Origin: Polytrichum commune
Lineage: Eukaryota; Streptophyta; Polytrichopsida; Polytrichales; Polytrichaceae
Direction of reading: 5' to 3'
Assembly: GCA_950295325.1 (NCBI GenBank)
Contig: OX485809.1
Location: forward strand, 22,940,001 to 23,004,000
DNA: 64,000 bases
Made by a program: the position numbers and the translations under genes. This document shows, one piece after another, positions 37,948 to 51,399 of this stretch (positions are counted from its first letter, which is position 1; each line of letters begins with the position of its first letter). The notes under the pieces were generated by a model. It saw nothing but the letters and a program-made list of their open reading frames with translations, made no database searches and had not been told where the DNA came from.

Positions 37948-38821
37948 ATGAACACTAGGTCGAGAGTGAGAGCAGATCGAGAAGGTAGAAGGACCATTCA
38001 GAAGCAAAGGCGTATTGAGAGAAGGGAAAGGTTAGAATCAAGAGAGATCCTAGGAACACCATACAACTTGCGGACCACAATGGGTAGAAGAGGGGTTACT
38101 TCTTCTAGGGGGACAGGTAGAGGTTCCCAAGGGGAAAAAACGTTTGATGTTGCAGATGTAGCTCCAGTAGTATTATTTCATGTATCGGAGGAAGACAACG
38201 AAGTTGACAAAGTGGGCAGTGAGGTGATGTTTAACGACAAACAAAATGAAAAGTTTTAATTTGCTTGCAATCATAATGTTTAATTCTAATTGGCAATGAT
38301 ATCGGGTGCTTTATGTTGTGTTTTATGTTTGGTGGGCGATTGTGAATTGAATTTGGTTTGGGTATCTGGAACAGGGAATGACGCAGACACAGGTTCAACC
38401 TGAGGCAACCTCCAGTGCCTCAACATCAGATCATACTGAGGAGCAGGTTTGCAAAGAGTGTTATCAATTGGTGACTTGAGTGGTCTTGGGTTTAGGGTAA
38501 GGGTTCTTCAAATTGATAAAACTTTATAAGGCCAACTTCATAGCTAATGACCACATGACATATACAATGACAGAAGATTGGCGATTTCGAACAAGGCGCT
38601 GATATTGTTGATCTTCGAGAACTAAGCATGGACAATGAAGAACAACAATTCGGGGAAGAGGTAAGTTGTCCAAAACAAAAAACCTTGAATGTTTTTTTGG
38701 AATAGTGCTCGGAGATTACAGATCTATTATTTCAAGAAGTTAGAATCTAGGTCTAGGCCCCGAGATAGACTTTCAAAGGGTCACTGGGCGACACCTATAC
38801 ATGCCGAGGGAGAAATTTCTG
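37948..38821 (+). CDS. 5' exons of a probable element gene (outer ParB-like gene)
   Basis: Four short exons are proposed: 37948-38223 (MNTRSRVRADREGRR...), 38375-38446 (GMTQTQVQPEATSS...), 38574-38660 (KIGDFEQGADIVDLREL...) and 38722-38821 (IYYFKKLESRSRPRDRLSKG...). The first three introns are GT-AG and phase 0. The N-terminus is Arg-rich and the rest acidic, with no catalytic domain. The next plausible exon in the same direction is at 63373, so the arrays and nested elements between would lie in one huge intron. The last donor here is phase 1 whereas the 63373 acceptor is phase 0, so at least one exon is missing or misplaced. The gene is divergent from the MULE-like transposase, with about 630 bases between starts. 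Confidence 0.42.
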
Positions 38822-41800
38822 GTGAGGGGGAGGGATGACGGTCGAGGGAGAGGGGGAGGGTTTGGTGGCGTTCTTGGAGATTCGGCCAATGTATGAGGTG
38901 AGGATAGTTAAGTGTGTTATGAGTGTAACCTGATATGAGGTGAGTTTGCAATGTTGGGTATAAGGGCAATCTGGATTTCTGAGATTCGAGGGCCGAGTTG
39001 AGTGTCTCGGTCCCGAGCCAGATTTTCTGGTATGCAAATCTCGGGATTTTTGGCAGAAGTGCAATATGATATGAGGTCAATCTGGAATCTTAAGAATAAG
39101 GGTAACATGATGTAAGCTGGTATGTTTCTGAAATTTCAGGGCCGAGATGAGTGTCTCGGTCCCGAGACAGATTCGCTTGTATTCAAACTATACTGTCACA
39201 ATCATAGGTGATTTTGATATCTAGATATGCTTTATACAAGTGTTATCTGATATGAGGTCATATATGTGGGTCTCTTATGTAATCTGATATGAGGATATAT
39301 ATGTGGGTGTGAACTGTAATATGATATGAGGTTTCCTATGTGGGTCACAAGTGTAATGTGGTTTGAGGTTTCTTATGTGGGTCACAAGTGTAATATGATA
39401 TAGGTTAAGTTAGCAATGTTGGGTAGTAGTGTAATCTGATCTAAGCTAAATAAGTGAAATGTGATACAATCAGAGTTAGGGTAATGTGATATAATGTTAG
39501 ATATTTTTGAAATTTCAGGGCCGAGATGAGTGTCTCGGTCCCGAGACAGTTTAGGTGGTATTCAAACTATACTATCACAAGCATAGTTGATTTTGATATC
39601 TAGATATGTTTTATACAACTGTTATCTGATATGAGGTTATATATGTGGGTCTCTTGTGTAATCTGATATGAGGTTATATATGTGGGTCTCTTATGTAATC
39701 TGATATGAGGTCATTTATGTGGGTCTCAAGTGTAATTTGATATGAGGTTATATATGTGGGTCTCTTGTGTAATCTGATACGAGGTTATATATGTGGGTGT
39801 GAACTGTAATATGATATGAGGTTATATAGGTGGGTCTCTTGTGTAATCTGATATGAGGTTATATATGTGGGTCTCTTATGTAATCTAATATGAGGTTATA
39901 TATGTGGGTCTCTTGTGTAATCTGATATGAGGTTATATATGTGGGTCTCTTATGTAATCTGATATGAGGATATATATGTGGGTGTAATGTGTAATCTGAT
40001 ATGAGGTTATATGTGTGGGTCAGAAGTGTAATCTGGTTTGAGGTTTCTTATGTGGGTCACAAGTGCAATCTGATATAGGTTAAGTTAGCAATGTTGGGTA
40101 GTAGTGTTATCTGATCTTAGCTAAGTTAGTGAAATGTGATACAAACAGAGATAGGGTAATGTGATATAAGGCTAGATATTTTTGAAATTTCAGGGCCGAG
40201 ATGAGTGTCTCGGTCCCGAGACGGTTTAGCTGGTATTCAAACTATACTGTCACAATCATAGTTGAGTTTGACATCTAGATATGCTTTATACAATTGTTAT
40301 TTGATATGAGGTTATATATGTGGGTCTCTTGTGTAATCTGATATGAGGTTATATACGTGGGTCTCTTATGTAATCTGATATGAGGTTATATATGTGGGTG
40401 TGAACTGTAATCTGATATGAGGTTATATGTGTGGGTCAGAAGTGTAATCTGGTTTGAGGTTTCTTATGTGGGTCACAAGTGTAATCTGATATAGGTTAAG
40501 TTAGCAATGTTGGGTTGTAGTGTTATCTGATCTAAGCTAAGTAAGTGAAATGTGATACAATCAGAGTTAGGGTAATGTGCTATAAGGTTAAATATTTCTC
40601 AAATTTCAGGGCCGAGATGAGTGTCTCGGTCCCGAGACAGTTTAGCTGCTATTCAAACTATACTGTCACAATCATAGTTGAGTTTGATATCTAGATATGC
40701 ATTATACAAGTGTTATATGATATGAGGTCATTTATGTGGGTCTCAAGTGTAATCTGATATGAGGTTATATATGTGGGTGTGAACTGTAATCTGATATGAG
40801 GTTATATAGGTGGGTCTCTTGTGTAAACTGATATGAGGTTATATATGTGGGTCTCTTATGTAATCTGATATGAGGTTATATAGGTGGGTCTCTTGTGTAA
40901 TCTGATATGAGGTTATATATGTGGGTCTCTTGTGTAATCTGATATAAGGTTATATATGTGGGTCTCTTGTGTAATCTGATATAAGGTTATATATGTGGGT
41001 GTAATGTGTAATCTGATATGAGGTTATATGTTTGGGTCAGAAGTGTAATCTGGTTTGAGGTTTCTTATGTGGGTCACAAGTGTAATCTGATATAGGTTAA
41101 GCTAGCAATGTTCGGTAGTAGTGTTATCTGATCTAAGCTAAGTAAGTGAAATGTGATACAATCAAAGTTAGGGTAATGTGCTATAAGGTTAGATATTTCT
41201 GAAATTTCAGGGCCGAGATGAGTGTCTCGGTCCCGAGACAGTTTAGCTGCTATTCAAACTATACTGACACAATCATAGTTGATTTTGATATCTAGATATG
41301 CATTATACAAGTGTTATCTGATATGAGGTCATTTATGTGGGTCTCTTGTGTAATCTGATATGAGGTTATATATGTGGGTGTGAACTGTAATATGATATGA
41401 GGTTATATAGGTGGGTCTCTTGTGTAATCTGATATGAGGTTATATATGTGGGTGTGAACTGTAATTTGATATGAGGTTATATAGGTGGGTCTCTTGTGTA
41501 ATCTGATATGAGGTTATATATGTGGGTCTCTTATGTAATCTGATATGAGGATATATATGTGGGTGTAATGTGTAATCTGATATGAGGTTATATGTGTGGG
41601 TCAGAAGTGTAATCTGGTTTGAGGTTTCTTATGTGGGTCACAAGTGTAATCTGATATAGGTTAAGTTAGCAATGTTGGGTAGTAGTGTTATCTGATCTAA
41701 GCTAAGTAAGTGGAATGTGATACAATCAGAGTTAGGGTAATGTGCTATAAGGTTAGATATTTCTGAAATTCCAGGGCCGAGATGAATATTAGATGTGTCA

Positions 41801-44416
41801 TCTGATATGATGTTTGTATGCACTTTGATGTATTAATGTAATTTGACATGAGGTTAGAAATTTGTGTTATATGTGAAATCTGATGTAGCCCCTACTTATG
41901 TTTGTATTAAGGGATATATGTGAAATCTGATATGAGGCTTAGTTAGTGAATTAAGCTTAGGTAAGCTTAGATAGTCAAATATAAGATATGTTTAGTTATT
42001 GACATCTAATATAATCTTAGTGAGGGTAGTCTGACATAATTTAGTTAGTGTAACCTGAAATAATCTGAGTTTGTGCCGAGGCTAAGTATCTGTAGTTTAA
42101 CATTATTATCTGAAGTTAGTATCTGAAATATATGAGGTATCTGAAGTATCTGAAGTTTAACCTTACTATCTGAAATTTCTGAAATTTCCAGGTCCTAGTT
42201 TGAGGGTCCCAGACACTCTCTCTAGTTTAAGGGTTCCAGGGCCTGGTTTGTGTGTCTCGGTCCCGAGACACTTTTTCTGGTAAAGGGTTCCAGGGCCTAG
42301 TATGAGTGTCTCGGTCCCAAGACACATTTCTGTGCCCGACACAAATTTCTGAATTTCCAAGGTATAAGCTTAGTGGGTTATCTGATACGAGGTCATATAT
42401 GTGGGTCTCAAGTGTAATCTTATATGAGGTTATATATGTGGATGTGAAGTGTAATATGATATGAGGTTTCTTATGTGGGTCACAAGTGTAATCTGATATA
42501 GGTTCAGTTAGCAATGTTGGGTTGTAGTGTAATCTGATATAAGCTAAGTTAGTGAAATGTGATACAAGCAGAGATAGGGTAATGTGATATAAGGCTAGAT
42601 ATTTCTGAAATTTCAGGGCCGAGATGAGTGTCTCGGTGCCGAGATGGTTTAGCTGGTATTCAAACTATATTGTCACAATCATAGTTCAGTTTGACATCTA
42701 GATATGCTTTATACAATTGTTATTTGATATGAGGTTATATATGTGGGTCTCTTGTGTAATCTGATATGAGGTTATATATGTGGGTCTCTTATGTAATCTG
42801 ATATGAGGTTATATATGTGGGTGTGAACTGTAATCTGATATGAGGTTATATGTGTGGGTCAGAAGTGTAATCTGGTTTGAGGTTTCTTATGTGGGTCACA
42901 AGTGTAATCTGATATAGGTTAAGTTAGCAATGTTGGGTAGTAGTGTTATCTGATCTAAGCTAAGTAAGTGAAATGTGATACAATCAGATTTAGGGTAATG
43001 TGATATAAGGTTAGATATTTCTCAAATTTCAGGGCCGAGATGAGTGTCTCGGTCCCAAAACAGTTTAGGTGGTATTCAAACTATACTGTCACAATCATAG
43101 TTGAGTTTGATATCTAGATATGCTTTATAGAATTGTTATCTGATATGAGGTTATATATGTGGGTCTCTTATGTAATCTGATATAAGGATATATATGTGGG
43201 TGTGAAGTGTAATCTGATATGAGGTTATATATGTTGGTCACAAGTGTAATCTGATCTAAGCTAAGTAAGTGAAATGTGATACAATCAAAGTTAGGGTAAT
43301 GTGATATAAGGTTAGATATTTCTGAAATTCCATGGCCGAGATGAGTGTCTCGGTCCCGAGACATATTTTCTGGTCACAATCATTGTTCATTTTGATATCT
43401 AGATGTGCCTAGATAAGGTTGAGATAAGGTTGAATTTGGGTATTGTAAAGGTAAACTGATTTGAGGTTAGATATCTAGGTTAGATTTGTGTGTTTGTAAG
43501 GTCAATGTGATATGAAGTTAGTTAACAGTGTGAGGTAAGAGGTTGAGTTATGAGGTTGAAATATAGTGCCGAATTCAACTGTCTCGGTCCCGAGACATTA
43601 TATTAGCCTACCAATATCTACCACCATGTTATTTATGACTTGTAACATGAGTGTAAACTTATAAAGGTAGTTATGAAGTTGAATACTATTCTATAAATCA
43701 AGTGTCACGGTCCCGAGACTCTATTTGAACCTCCCAAACTCTACAACCTCACTATGAGTTTAGGAGATATAAGTGTAATCTGATAGGTGTGTAATATGAT
43801 CTAACTTTAATGATTGTTAGTTCTGAAACTGATTTTTAGAGTTGATTTCTGGTGTCTCGGTGCCGATACACTATTTCACCATATCAAATTCTGGCACATC
43901 ACGCTGAGTGTAGCTTTAATCTGATATATGTATAAGGATAAGTGCCAAGTTATAGTGTCTCGGTGCCGAGACACTCTTTGAGCCTATCTGATTCCTTACT
44001 CAATGTGAGTGTCTCTGTGCCGAGACACTGTTTGAAACACTAAAACTCTAATACCTCAGTCTGAAATTTAATGTAACCCGATATAACGTAAACCAATATA
44101 TGTGTAATCTGATCTAAGTGTAAGTGAGGTAGTTATGATTTTGAATTTGAGAGTTGATTTATGTTTGTCTCGGTCCCGAGACTGAATTTTAGCCTATCAA
44201 ACTATACTACCTCAGTCTGAAATAAGAGTTATATTGTAATCTTATATATGTGTAATTTGATCTAAGTGTAAGTGTAGGTAGTTATGATTTTGAATTTGAG
44301 AGTTGATTTCTGGTTGTCTCGGTCCCGAGACTGAATGTTAGCCTATCAAACCATCCTACCTCAGTCTGAAATAAGAGTTATATTGTAATCTTATATATGT
44401 GTAATTTGATCTAAGT
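38822..44416. repeat. Higher-order tandem array built round a TGTCTCGG palindrome
   Basis: Two levels of repetition are visible. A short unit of about 41 bases (TGTAATCTGATATGAGGTTA then TATATGTGGGTCTCTT) repeats dozens of times. Every 400-700 bases it is interrupted by a block reading GGGCCGAGATGAG followed by TGTCTCGG-TC-CCGAGACA. About eighteen palindrome copies occur, at positions including 39000, 39145, 39530, 40205, 40620, 41220, 42247, 42628, 43342, 43582, 43960, 44165 and 44316. The spacer is always 2 bases (TC or TG). The best copy, 43954-43975, has 10-bp arms AGTGTCTCGG. No protein is encoded; open frames here are repeat artefacts. Confidence 0.85.
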
Positions 44417-44444
44417 AACACTATATTCGTTAAATTGAGACTTT
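44417..44444 (+). repeat. Left terminal inverted repeat of the 16.2-kb element
   Basis: Twenty-eight bases identical to the reverse complement of 60578-60605. The match ends at 44444, and the next bases (CTCTAG) have no counterpart on the right. Confidence 0.93.
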
Positions 44445-44948
44445 CTCTAGTCTCAAATTAATATATGGATCAAAGAACTTGAAGAGGCCCGAAACTATAT
44501 TGTCAACAATCTCAATTATATTATATGTTCTAATATCTCAAATCTATGATGTGCGGACATAAGCACATATGGTAGAGCACTCGACACCAACTTCATCAAC
44601 AAAAACACATTGGGTAGAGCACTTCAAACAAGTTTCACCCAAAAATATATATAAAATGATTTCTATTATTAGCATGTTCAATAGAATATAGACATTGCAA
44701 CATACAAAGTGCATGTAATAAATGCATGTTTCTTCATTCGAGAATATAGTCCCAAGCATAATAATAAGATGAACTTCAATTGCAGCTTGAAATATAGTAA
44801 ATGGATATTCATCCAACTCCAAACAATATAGTATTCGTAAGTTCTACCCAAACTCTGCCCCAATTTTGAAGAGCACACATATGTGTAATTTATATTGCTA
44901 TAATTACGTATTAAACTATAATCATGCTAACACAATCCTACCAACTTC

Positions 44949-47900
44949 TCATTCAACGTGGGTTGCTTCTTCTGCAATCCGAGCAAGGTTGTCTTTTGCA
45001 AAAGTTATGTACTTTTGAGGGATGGACACTGATCCACTATGGTGTTTCCGTGGTTTCCATGCTATGAATATGGAATCTGTATCTACCCAAGATGGACCGT
45101 GCTCAGAATCCACCTTCCACCGAAAGTTAGGGTTTGTATCCCAGCCTGTATAATGCCGAATCACATCTTCATTCCTTGCTGTCGGTCGATAGTACTCCAC
45201 TTGTATTTGTCGAAAATGAGGGCTGGAAGTTACAAAATTGGGATTGGACAAAGCTCTTGCCACCCACACTGGCTTCGCATATGTCTCGTCTCCAGGACGC
45301 AAAATGAGCATATAACCTTCATGACAATCCACTGCAATGCGGAAAGATGGTGGGGGACGACTACTAGCAGGCCCCACGTAATGGTCGTCCACATCAAACT
45401 CCTCTCGAACCTCTCCATTTCCCAAAAGACTAGGCTCTGAAGCTTGTACATCGACTCGTGTTTGTGGCCAAAATCCATGCCTCAAAGTATGAGGGCTATC
45501 TTGGTGGAGGTCTGCCAAGGCGGCACGAACACGTGTCCAATAATGTATCCAACTCCCATAACGATGCCAACATGATCCGCCAACATCCGCTATTTTCAAA
45601 CTCTCCCAATATTGTATGAAGCCTGATATACCTTTCAAAATATCCTCCAAATTCTTCATGGCTATTGGCTTACAAGGCCTAGGCTCCCCATCCGGTAACA
45701 TGGTCTTTCCATCCGCATCCACGCGCCACACAAGAAGACCCTCCGGCGGGCTCCAGTCTTGTGACGTGCACAACAACTTGTATTGCATGGCCGGGACACC
45801 ATCGTCACGCATATAGAAGCGGAATTGTTGTGCCTTCGTATGCCCGATCAATCGGTGAGCTCCACTTCGAATATAAGGTTCTATAAATGCCTTGAAGTCT
45901 GGCACCTCCTCAATCATATGGGGGATGACGGGAACGTTCTCCAAATCCATGTACGACTTCATCAATAATGGAATTGTAGGGAAATCCTCCTCCCGCAACT
46001 TCATGCTCCACCGCCCAAAAGATGCATCAATATCATCGTGCGTGTGGCCTACCAATAGGAAGGACACAAAAACCTCCTTGAAAATGCCTTTCGCAACCAA
46101 CAACGACCAATATGCAAATACATATCTGCTTTTATTGTCCTTGGCACAATTGTCCAATTGGACACGCAAAGTTGGAGGCAACTTCTTGGCAATCACGGGT
46201 TCATTGGGTGGCTCGGGCAACGAATGCAAGCATACATCTTTTCCATCCAACACCGCTTCATATAAAGGTGTTGAACCCGTGTTCTCAAATAACAATCCTG
46301 AAGAATAGGCTGGTGGTTTCTCTAAATCACGTAAAAGCCTTGCAAATGATCCTATCGTGTGGTTTGAATCCGCTGGATACAAATCAAGAGCATAATGAGC
46401 AAATTTGACATCACCGTGTCCATGTGCAATCATTCCTGCAATGCCAACCCAACGTGATTAGCATCTATGTATGAATAAACCATTATGAAGGAATCCATGT
46501 TCTCCAGTACATCACGGAATAAAATACAACAACATTTAGGGTATGTCATGACATTGTTTCGAAGTTCACCTGTAACCGATACAGGCAACTTGAAAAACCC
46601 ATCCGTGGCCTTGATTCGATTTGCAAAACATGGGGAGGCTGTTTTGGCATGGTCCATTTTGTCATGGATGACCGTAAGAACCTCCAAGGGCCTGGAGATG
46701 GACAAAGCTCTATTTGTGTAGTAATCATTACGGTGTGCCTCTTGCATGTTTACGTGCTTGAAATAGTTCAATTGATGCGCTGCATATGACTCGGTGCCCA
46801 TCGTGTGTGCATCCCGGAGGCGCTTCAACTTCTCGCAATTAGAGCACCTGGCAAATTTGTCCCCTCGTCTTTTTGTAATGTATTCGCTAAAGTTTTGTTT
46901 CTTGATTGCACTCAATTTTGACAATGAAATTGGCTCCAACCCAATCTTCTCGCCAACTGCATTAACGTCCAACAATATGTCTTTCCATTTTGTGCCTGTG
47001 GGAAGAACTTTCTCCACAACCTTTTCACCGGTTGTGAGTGTGCGTGTTTTGTGCGGCATTGCATCGGCAAGAGGGACAATGATGGTTGCTAGAGTGGCCG
47101 TTGCTTGCCTTGTTGCTTCCCTAGGCTTCTTTAAACCCACGTTACCATGGTGACGGGACCGGCGGCCTTCCTTGGCATAAGCAGCTTGTCTATAAAAGTC
47201 CGATTTCGACACACCGTGAATGGTGTACCATGCCTTACAACACACGTCTATGCTTTCAATGGTGATGACCTTGCGACCCGTCCCATTCACATGTATCGCC
47301 CTATGGACATCAAGTTTTCTTGTGGATCTTAGACGGAAATCTCCAAGCCACATTTCTTCGCGGATGACCTTCAATTTATCCCTTGGAAACAATTGGCAAC
47401 AACGATGCACACAACAATCCTTTGTGGCAACTTCTCTAATGGACTCCTCCCCGAGCAACCTTTGACGTTTACAATCAGTTGCAGACGGAGCAGGACGTGC
47501 CAATGTATCGTACTTTCTTTGACCCTTGCGCGGCCGCATGTTTGATTGCACCTCCTTTTCGATTTGCATGTGTCGTTGCTCATGTTCACGCAAGCTAACT
47601 CCATCAATTGTGACATTCCTCAATGGCCACCTGCGGAGGGAGAACCTATGAGTGGGATCCACCTCGGAATGAACGACCGACTCCAATATGACAACCCCAA
47701 CGTCCTCAGTGCCAAGCGGGTTTTCATCAATGCAATCTTGCGGATGGGTGTTACGGCAAATCCCCTCCGCCACAACAACTCCACTATCGTTAAGAAGTAT
47801 CACCTCCAAATTCACCCACGAAGCCCTTGAAAGTCCCGTACATTCAACAATGGGACACTGCGGTACGGAAGACGAAGGTAAATCCAAATGATCTTCATCC

Positions 47901-48013
47901 GCACTGTCAGCCATAGTAGCCTCCCCGACAATGTCTAGGTCATCATCAGATGCAGATGGCCAAGTGGCCATGTCATCAGATGACCAATCCCCTATTTCAC
48001 TAAACCCATCCAT
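44949..48013 (-). CDS. DUF7869-type DDE transposase of the 16.2-kb element
   Basis: Two minus-strand exons, 48013-46570 and 46435-44949, are joined by a GT-AG phase-1 intron (46569-46436). The splice yields ...LPVSVTG|MIAHGHGDVKFAH..., and the product is about 976 residues. The start MDGFSEIGDW was chosen as the first Met after a plausible acceptor. The N-terminal part is acidic. Cys pairs (CCVHRCCQLF, ARCSNCEKLK) suggest zinc binding. The catalytic core shows IHDKMDHAKT (Asp near 451), LRVQLDNCAKDNKSRY (Asp near 576) and VGHTHDDIDASFGRWS (near 612-620), the signature of the DUF7869 transposase-like family. The reading frame is intact, so it may be functional. The palindrome array 48227-49263 lies directly upstream and could be its promoter region or a control site. 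Confidence 0.85.
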
Positions 48014-48226
48014 TCTGCCTACACACATGAACATTGAACATTGTCTTAAAATCACAAAAATTGTAGGTTCAAATCGAAGAACAAAAAAACCATCATATAT
48101 AAACAAAATTGCAAATACTCAGTGCTCATACAAGTTCATATGACTGCTATGCCATTGGGCTTGTAAAGGTTTCGGAAGGCCAGTGGCCACACCGGCACCC
48201 AGATCCCAACCACACTTAGAGGCTGG

Positions 48227-49263
48227 GTTTGGGTCGAGCGACCCAAACCTTTTGGGAGGATGGGTTCAGGCTCAATACAGAGAGCACCCACACTTAGGCG
48301 CTGGATTTGGGTCGAGCGACCCAAACCTTCTGGCAGGATGGGTTTAGGCTCACTACAGACAGCATCCACACTTAGGGGCTGGGTTTGGGTCGAGCGACCC
48401 AAACCTTTTGGCAGAATGGGTTTTGGGTCACGACAGGGAGCACCCACACTTAGAGGGCTGGGTTTGGGTCGAGCGACCCAAACCTTTTTGCAGGATGGGT
48501 TCAGGCTCACAACAGTGAGCACCCACAGTGTAGGGCTAGGTTTGGGTCGATCGACCCAAACCATGAGGCAGGATGGGTTCAGGCTCACAACAATGAGCAC
48601 CCACACTGTAGGGCTGGGTTTGGGTCGATCGACCCAAACCTTGAGGCAGGATGGGTTCAGGCTCACAACAGTGAGCACCCACACTGTAGGGCTGGGTTTG
48701 GGTCGATCGACCCAAACCATGAGGCAGGATGAGTTCAGGCTCACAACAGTGAGCACCCACACTGTAGGGCTGGGTTTGGGTCGATCGACCCAAACCATGA
48801 GGCAGGATGGGTTCAGGCTCACAACAGAGAGCACCCACACTGTAGGGCTGGGTTTGGGTCGATCGACCCAAACCATGAGGCAGGATGGGTTCAGGCTCAC
48901 AACAGAGAGCACCCACACTGTAGGGCTGGGTTTGGGTCGATCGACCCAAACCATGAGGCAGGATGGGTTCAGGCTCACAACAGAGAGCACCCACACTGTA
49001 AGGCTGGGTTTGGGTCGACCGACCCAAACCATGAGGCAGGATGGGTTCAGGCTCACAACAGTGAGCACCCACACTGTAGGGCTGGGTTTGGGTCGATCGA
49101 CCCAAACCATGAGGCAGGATGGGTTCAGGCTCACAACAGTGAGCACCTACACTGTAGGGCTGGGTTTGGGTCGATCGACCCAAACCTTGAGGCAGGATGG
49201 GTTCTGGCTCAATACAGAGAGCACCCACACTGTAAGGCTGGGTTTGGGTCGACCGACCCAAAC
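48227..49263. repeat. Tandem array of 14 palindromes (GTTTGGGTCG arms), unit about 78 bp
   Basis: Fourteen consecutive units each contain arm GTTTGGGTCG, two bases, then CGACCCAAAC (one left arm begins ATTTGGG). The rest of the unit reads GGATGGGTTCAGGCTCACAA and AGCACCCACACTGTAGGGCT. The central two bases are AG in the first four copies, AT in eight and AC in two, while the arms hardly vary. Because most units are a multiple of three and lack stops, long open frames appear on both strands; these are not genes. The array is immediately 5' of the transposase start. Confidence 0.95.
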
Positions 49264-49887
49264 AATTCCGCAAAATCCGCCTATTTATTCGGGTGATGCT
49301 CTATTAATCTATTTATAACCTATTTGGGACAACTGAACTCATAGATGCTTGTTGTAATTAGCTGCTCATGAATGGAAGCGTATACAAACCGTGTATTACA
49401 GCTCCAACTTAGAGAGCTTGCAGCAATCTCAGGATTGGGACATGAAAGAAAGAACCAGCATTTGGGGGGGTTGGGCTCTTTATACTACCCGCCTCCGCTT
49501 TGGGCATCCTCTTTGGATGCCTTTCCCACCTGGTCTCCTTTGGATGTTAATTCAAACCTTCTGACTCAATTTCCCGCTTCTTGTCAATAATAGAGAATGT
49601 ATATTTAGCTTGGCTCTTCGTTGCCCCAACCACCAAATGAATAATTCAACATATATTTAAAGTTGTTACCACCCTAACTTGGTCAACACTATTCTTCAAC
49701 TCTTTCATAATTAGTTTTATACATGAATACACCACCACCTTCCCTATTGCCATCTCCTTTCTCCTTTTATCATTGTTGTATATTTTTCTCACATCCTTAC
49801 TAATACTAAATCCCTATATGTAACTTCCATATATCACCATAGTGGATATTTAGTGTTTGAGTTTACATTTAATGTTACTTACTCTCA

Positions 49888-50023
49888 TAGGGTTAGTAAT
49901 GGGAAGTGTATGCGTTCGTTTTAAGTGTATCAAACACTAACTATCATATAACTAAAAAGGATATAAAGGTTTTGATACACTACATATGAACGCATACACT
50001 AAATACCAATAACCCTATGACAA
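49888..50023. repeat. Imperfect foldback repeat, about 136 bp (MITE-like)
   Basis: The left arm CATAGGGTTAGTAATGGGAA...GTGTATGCGTTC pairs with the right arm GAACGCATACACTAAATACC...AACCCTATG over about 46 bases with several mismatches. It is probably a small non-autonomous transposon inserted within the larger one. The target duplication could not be defined. Confidence 0.5.
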
Positions 50024-50831
50024 TATGTAAGATTATATCTATTAAGGGGTTTTACTCTACTTGTAGTCAAACATTATGGTATATTTCAAACAATATATTG
50101 ACAAAAGATGTGCATGTATTATAAAACTTCATATACTAAAAGTCACTAAATATAATAGTTAATGCTATTATTTAGACTCTCACATGAGGACTTATATTTT
50201 GAAAACAAATAATTAATGCCATGACAAACTTGAATAATTTGGCCAACTTTCAATTTCTGCTAATTAAAAGAACATATGTTGTGTTGTAATGTGTGCACCC
50301 AATATTGCTTCATCCTCAAGACTCCAAGTGTGACAATAACCTAGTACCTATGTGGAAGTCATTAATGGAACCCTAAACCACAAATGACATTTGGCACGTT
50401 CAATCTTCCAAGGATGTTTGAACCTATCGTGAAGTCCCTTGAACTCTACCAATGTGTGTGAGCAAAACATGCAAAGTTCAAAAGGTATGTCCTCATATCA
50501 TTCACAACATGAAATCTACTTTAAATTAATATATAATATTTCACTATTCCAAATAACATGTTAACATGAACCACATCCTATCCATTATAATCTAGTTCTT
50601 ATGCTTTTCTTACCAGGTGACAAGGTTATAGGTTAATATTGTATCACCTACTTGTGAGCACAATATCGTTTATTTCCTTTAGTGCGTTCATTCGTGAAAA
50701 ACCACACATCCATCTTTCACGTTTGTGAATTAGGATGTTGTGATGACAATATACATTTGTATTGGAAACTACAAGCACCAAGGCCCATGTCATTTGACCT
50801 ATGTGCCATCCAGTTATGGTTTGTGTTGTTT

Positions 50832-50868
50832 AAGGTTTAGGGTTTAGGGTTTAGGGTTTAGGGTTCAG
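50832..50868 (+). repeat. Interstitial TTTAGGG telomere-type repeat
   Basis: About four consecutive TTTAGGG units plus variant edges (TTTAAGG, TTCAGG) occur. This is the Arabidopsis-type plant telomere unit, which also appears as telo-box motifs in promoters of growth genes. Here it lies inside a transposon. Confidence 0.75.
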
Positions 50869-51399
50869 GCATCATCAAACATCAAACTGAATGTTTAAAT
50901 GACTTCATATGATATGTGAACTCCATGGGGTTGCAGTAGATACATTTGTAATCATTTGTTTCTCCCATGTACTTCAAATGTGAACTTCTAAGTACATATA
51001 TTAATGTTCACTCTAATGCTACTTGTTAGGGTATCCATTATAGACTAGAGCATTGTCCTCTACCAACAACCATCATATAAATTACAATACATAATCCTAA
51101 ACTGTTAACCATGTGAATGGTTACCATATTTATATTATTGCACCGTGTAATTGCCTTTGTGGATTGCAATATAATTATGACTTACTCCTCTTAGACTTTG
51201 TAACACTCTCATATGATTCCATAAATTACATTATTCATACACCAAAACGATAATGGCTACATTCAACGATGTTATCAATTCCAACGGGTGATCATTCAAT
51301 TGAACACCATTAAAATATGAGTTGGTGATGGTGTTAATTTTGTGGAATACCTTAGTCCACGTAGGTTTTTGACTGGTATTGAATTGCCGCTAATGAATA

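Noticed and set aside
38781-43364. Minus-strand open frames with repeating RDRDTQ-type peptides
   Set aside because: They are translations of the TGTCTCGG tandem array, overlapping in several frames without domains.
48136-49318. Long open frames on both strands (336, 352 and 245 residues) with repeating peptides
   Set aside because: They coincide with the 14-unit palindrome array. Most units are a multiple of three and lack stops, so several frames stay open by repetition; there is no start context, domain or codon signal.
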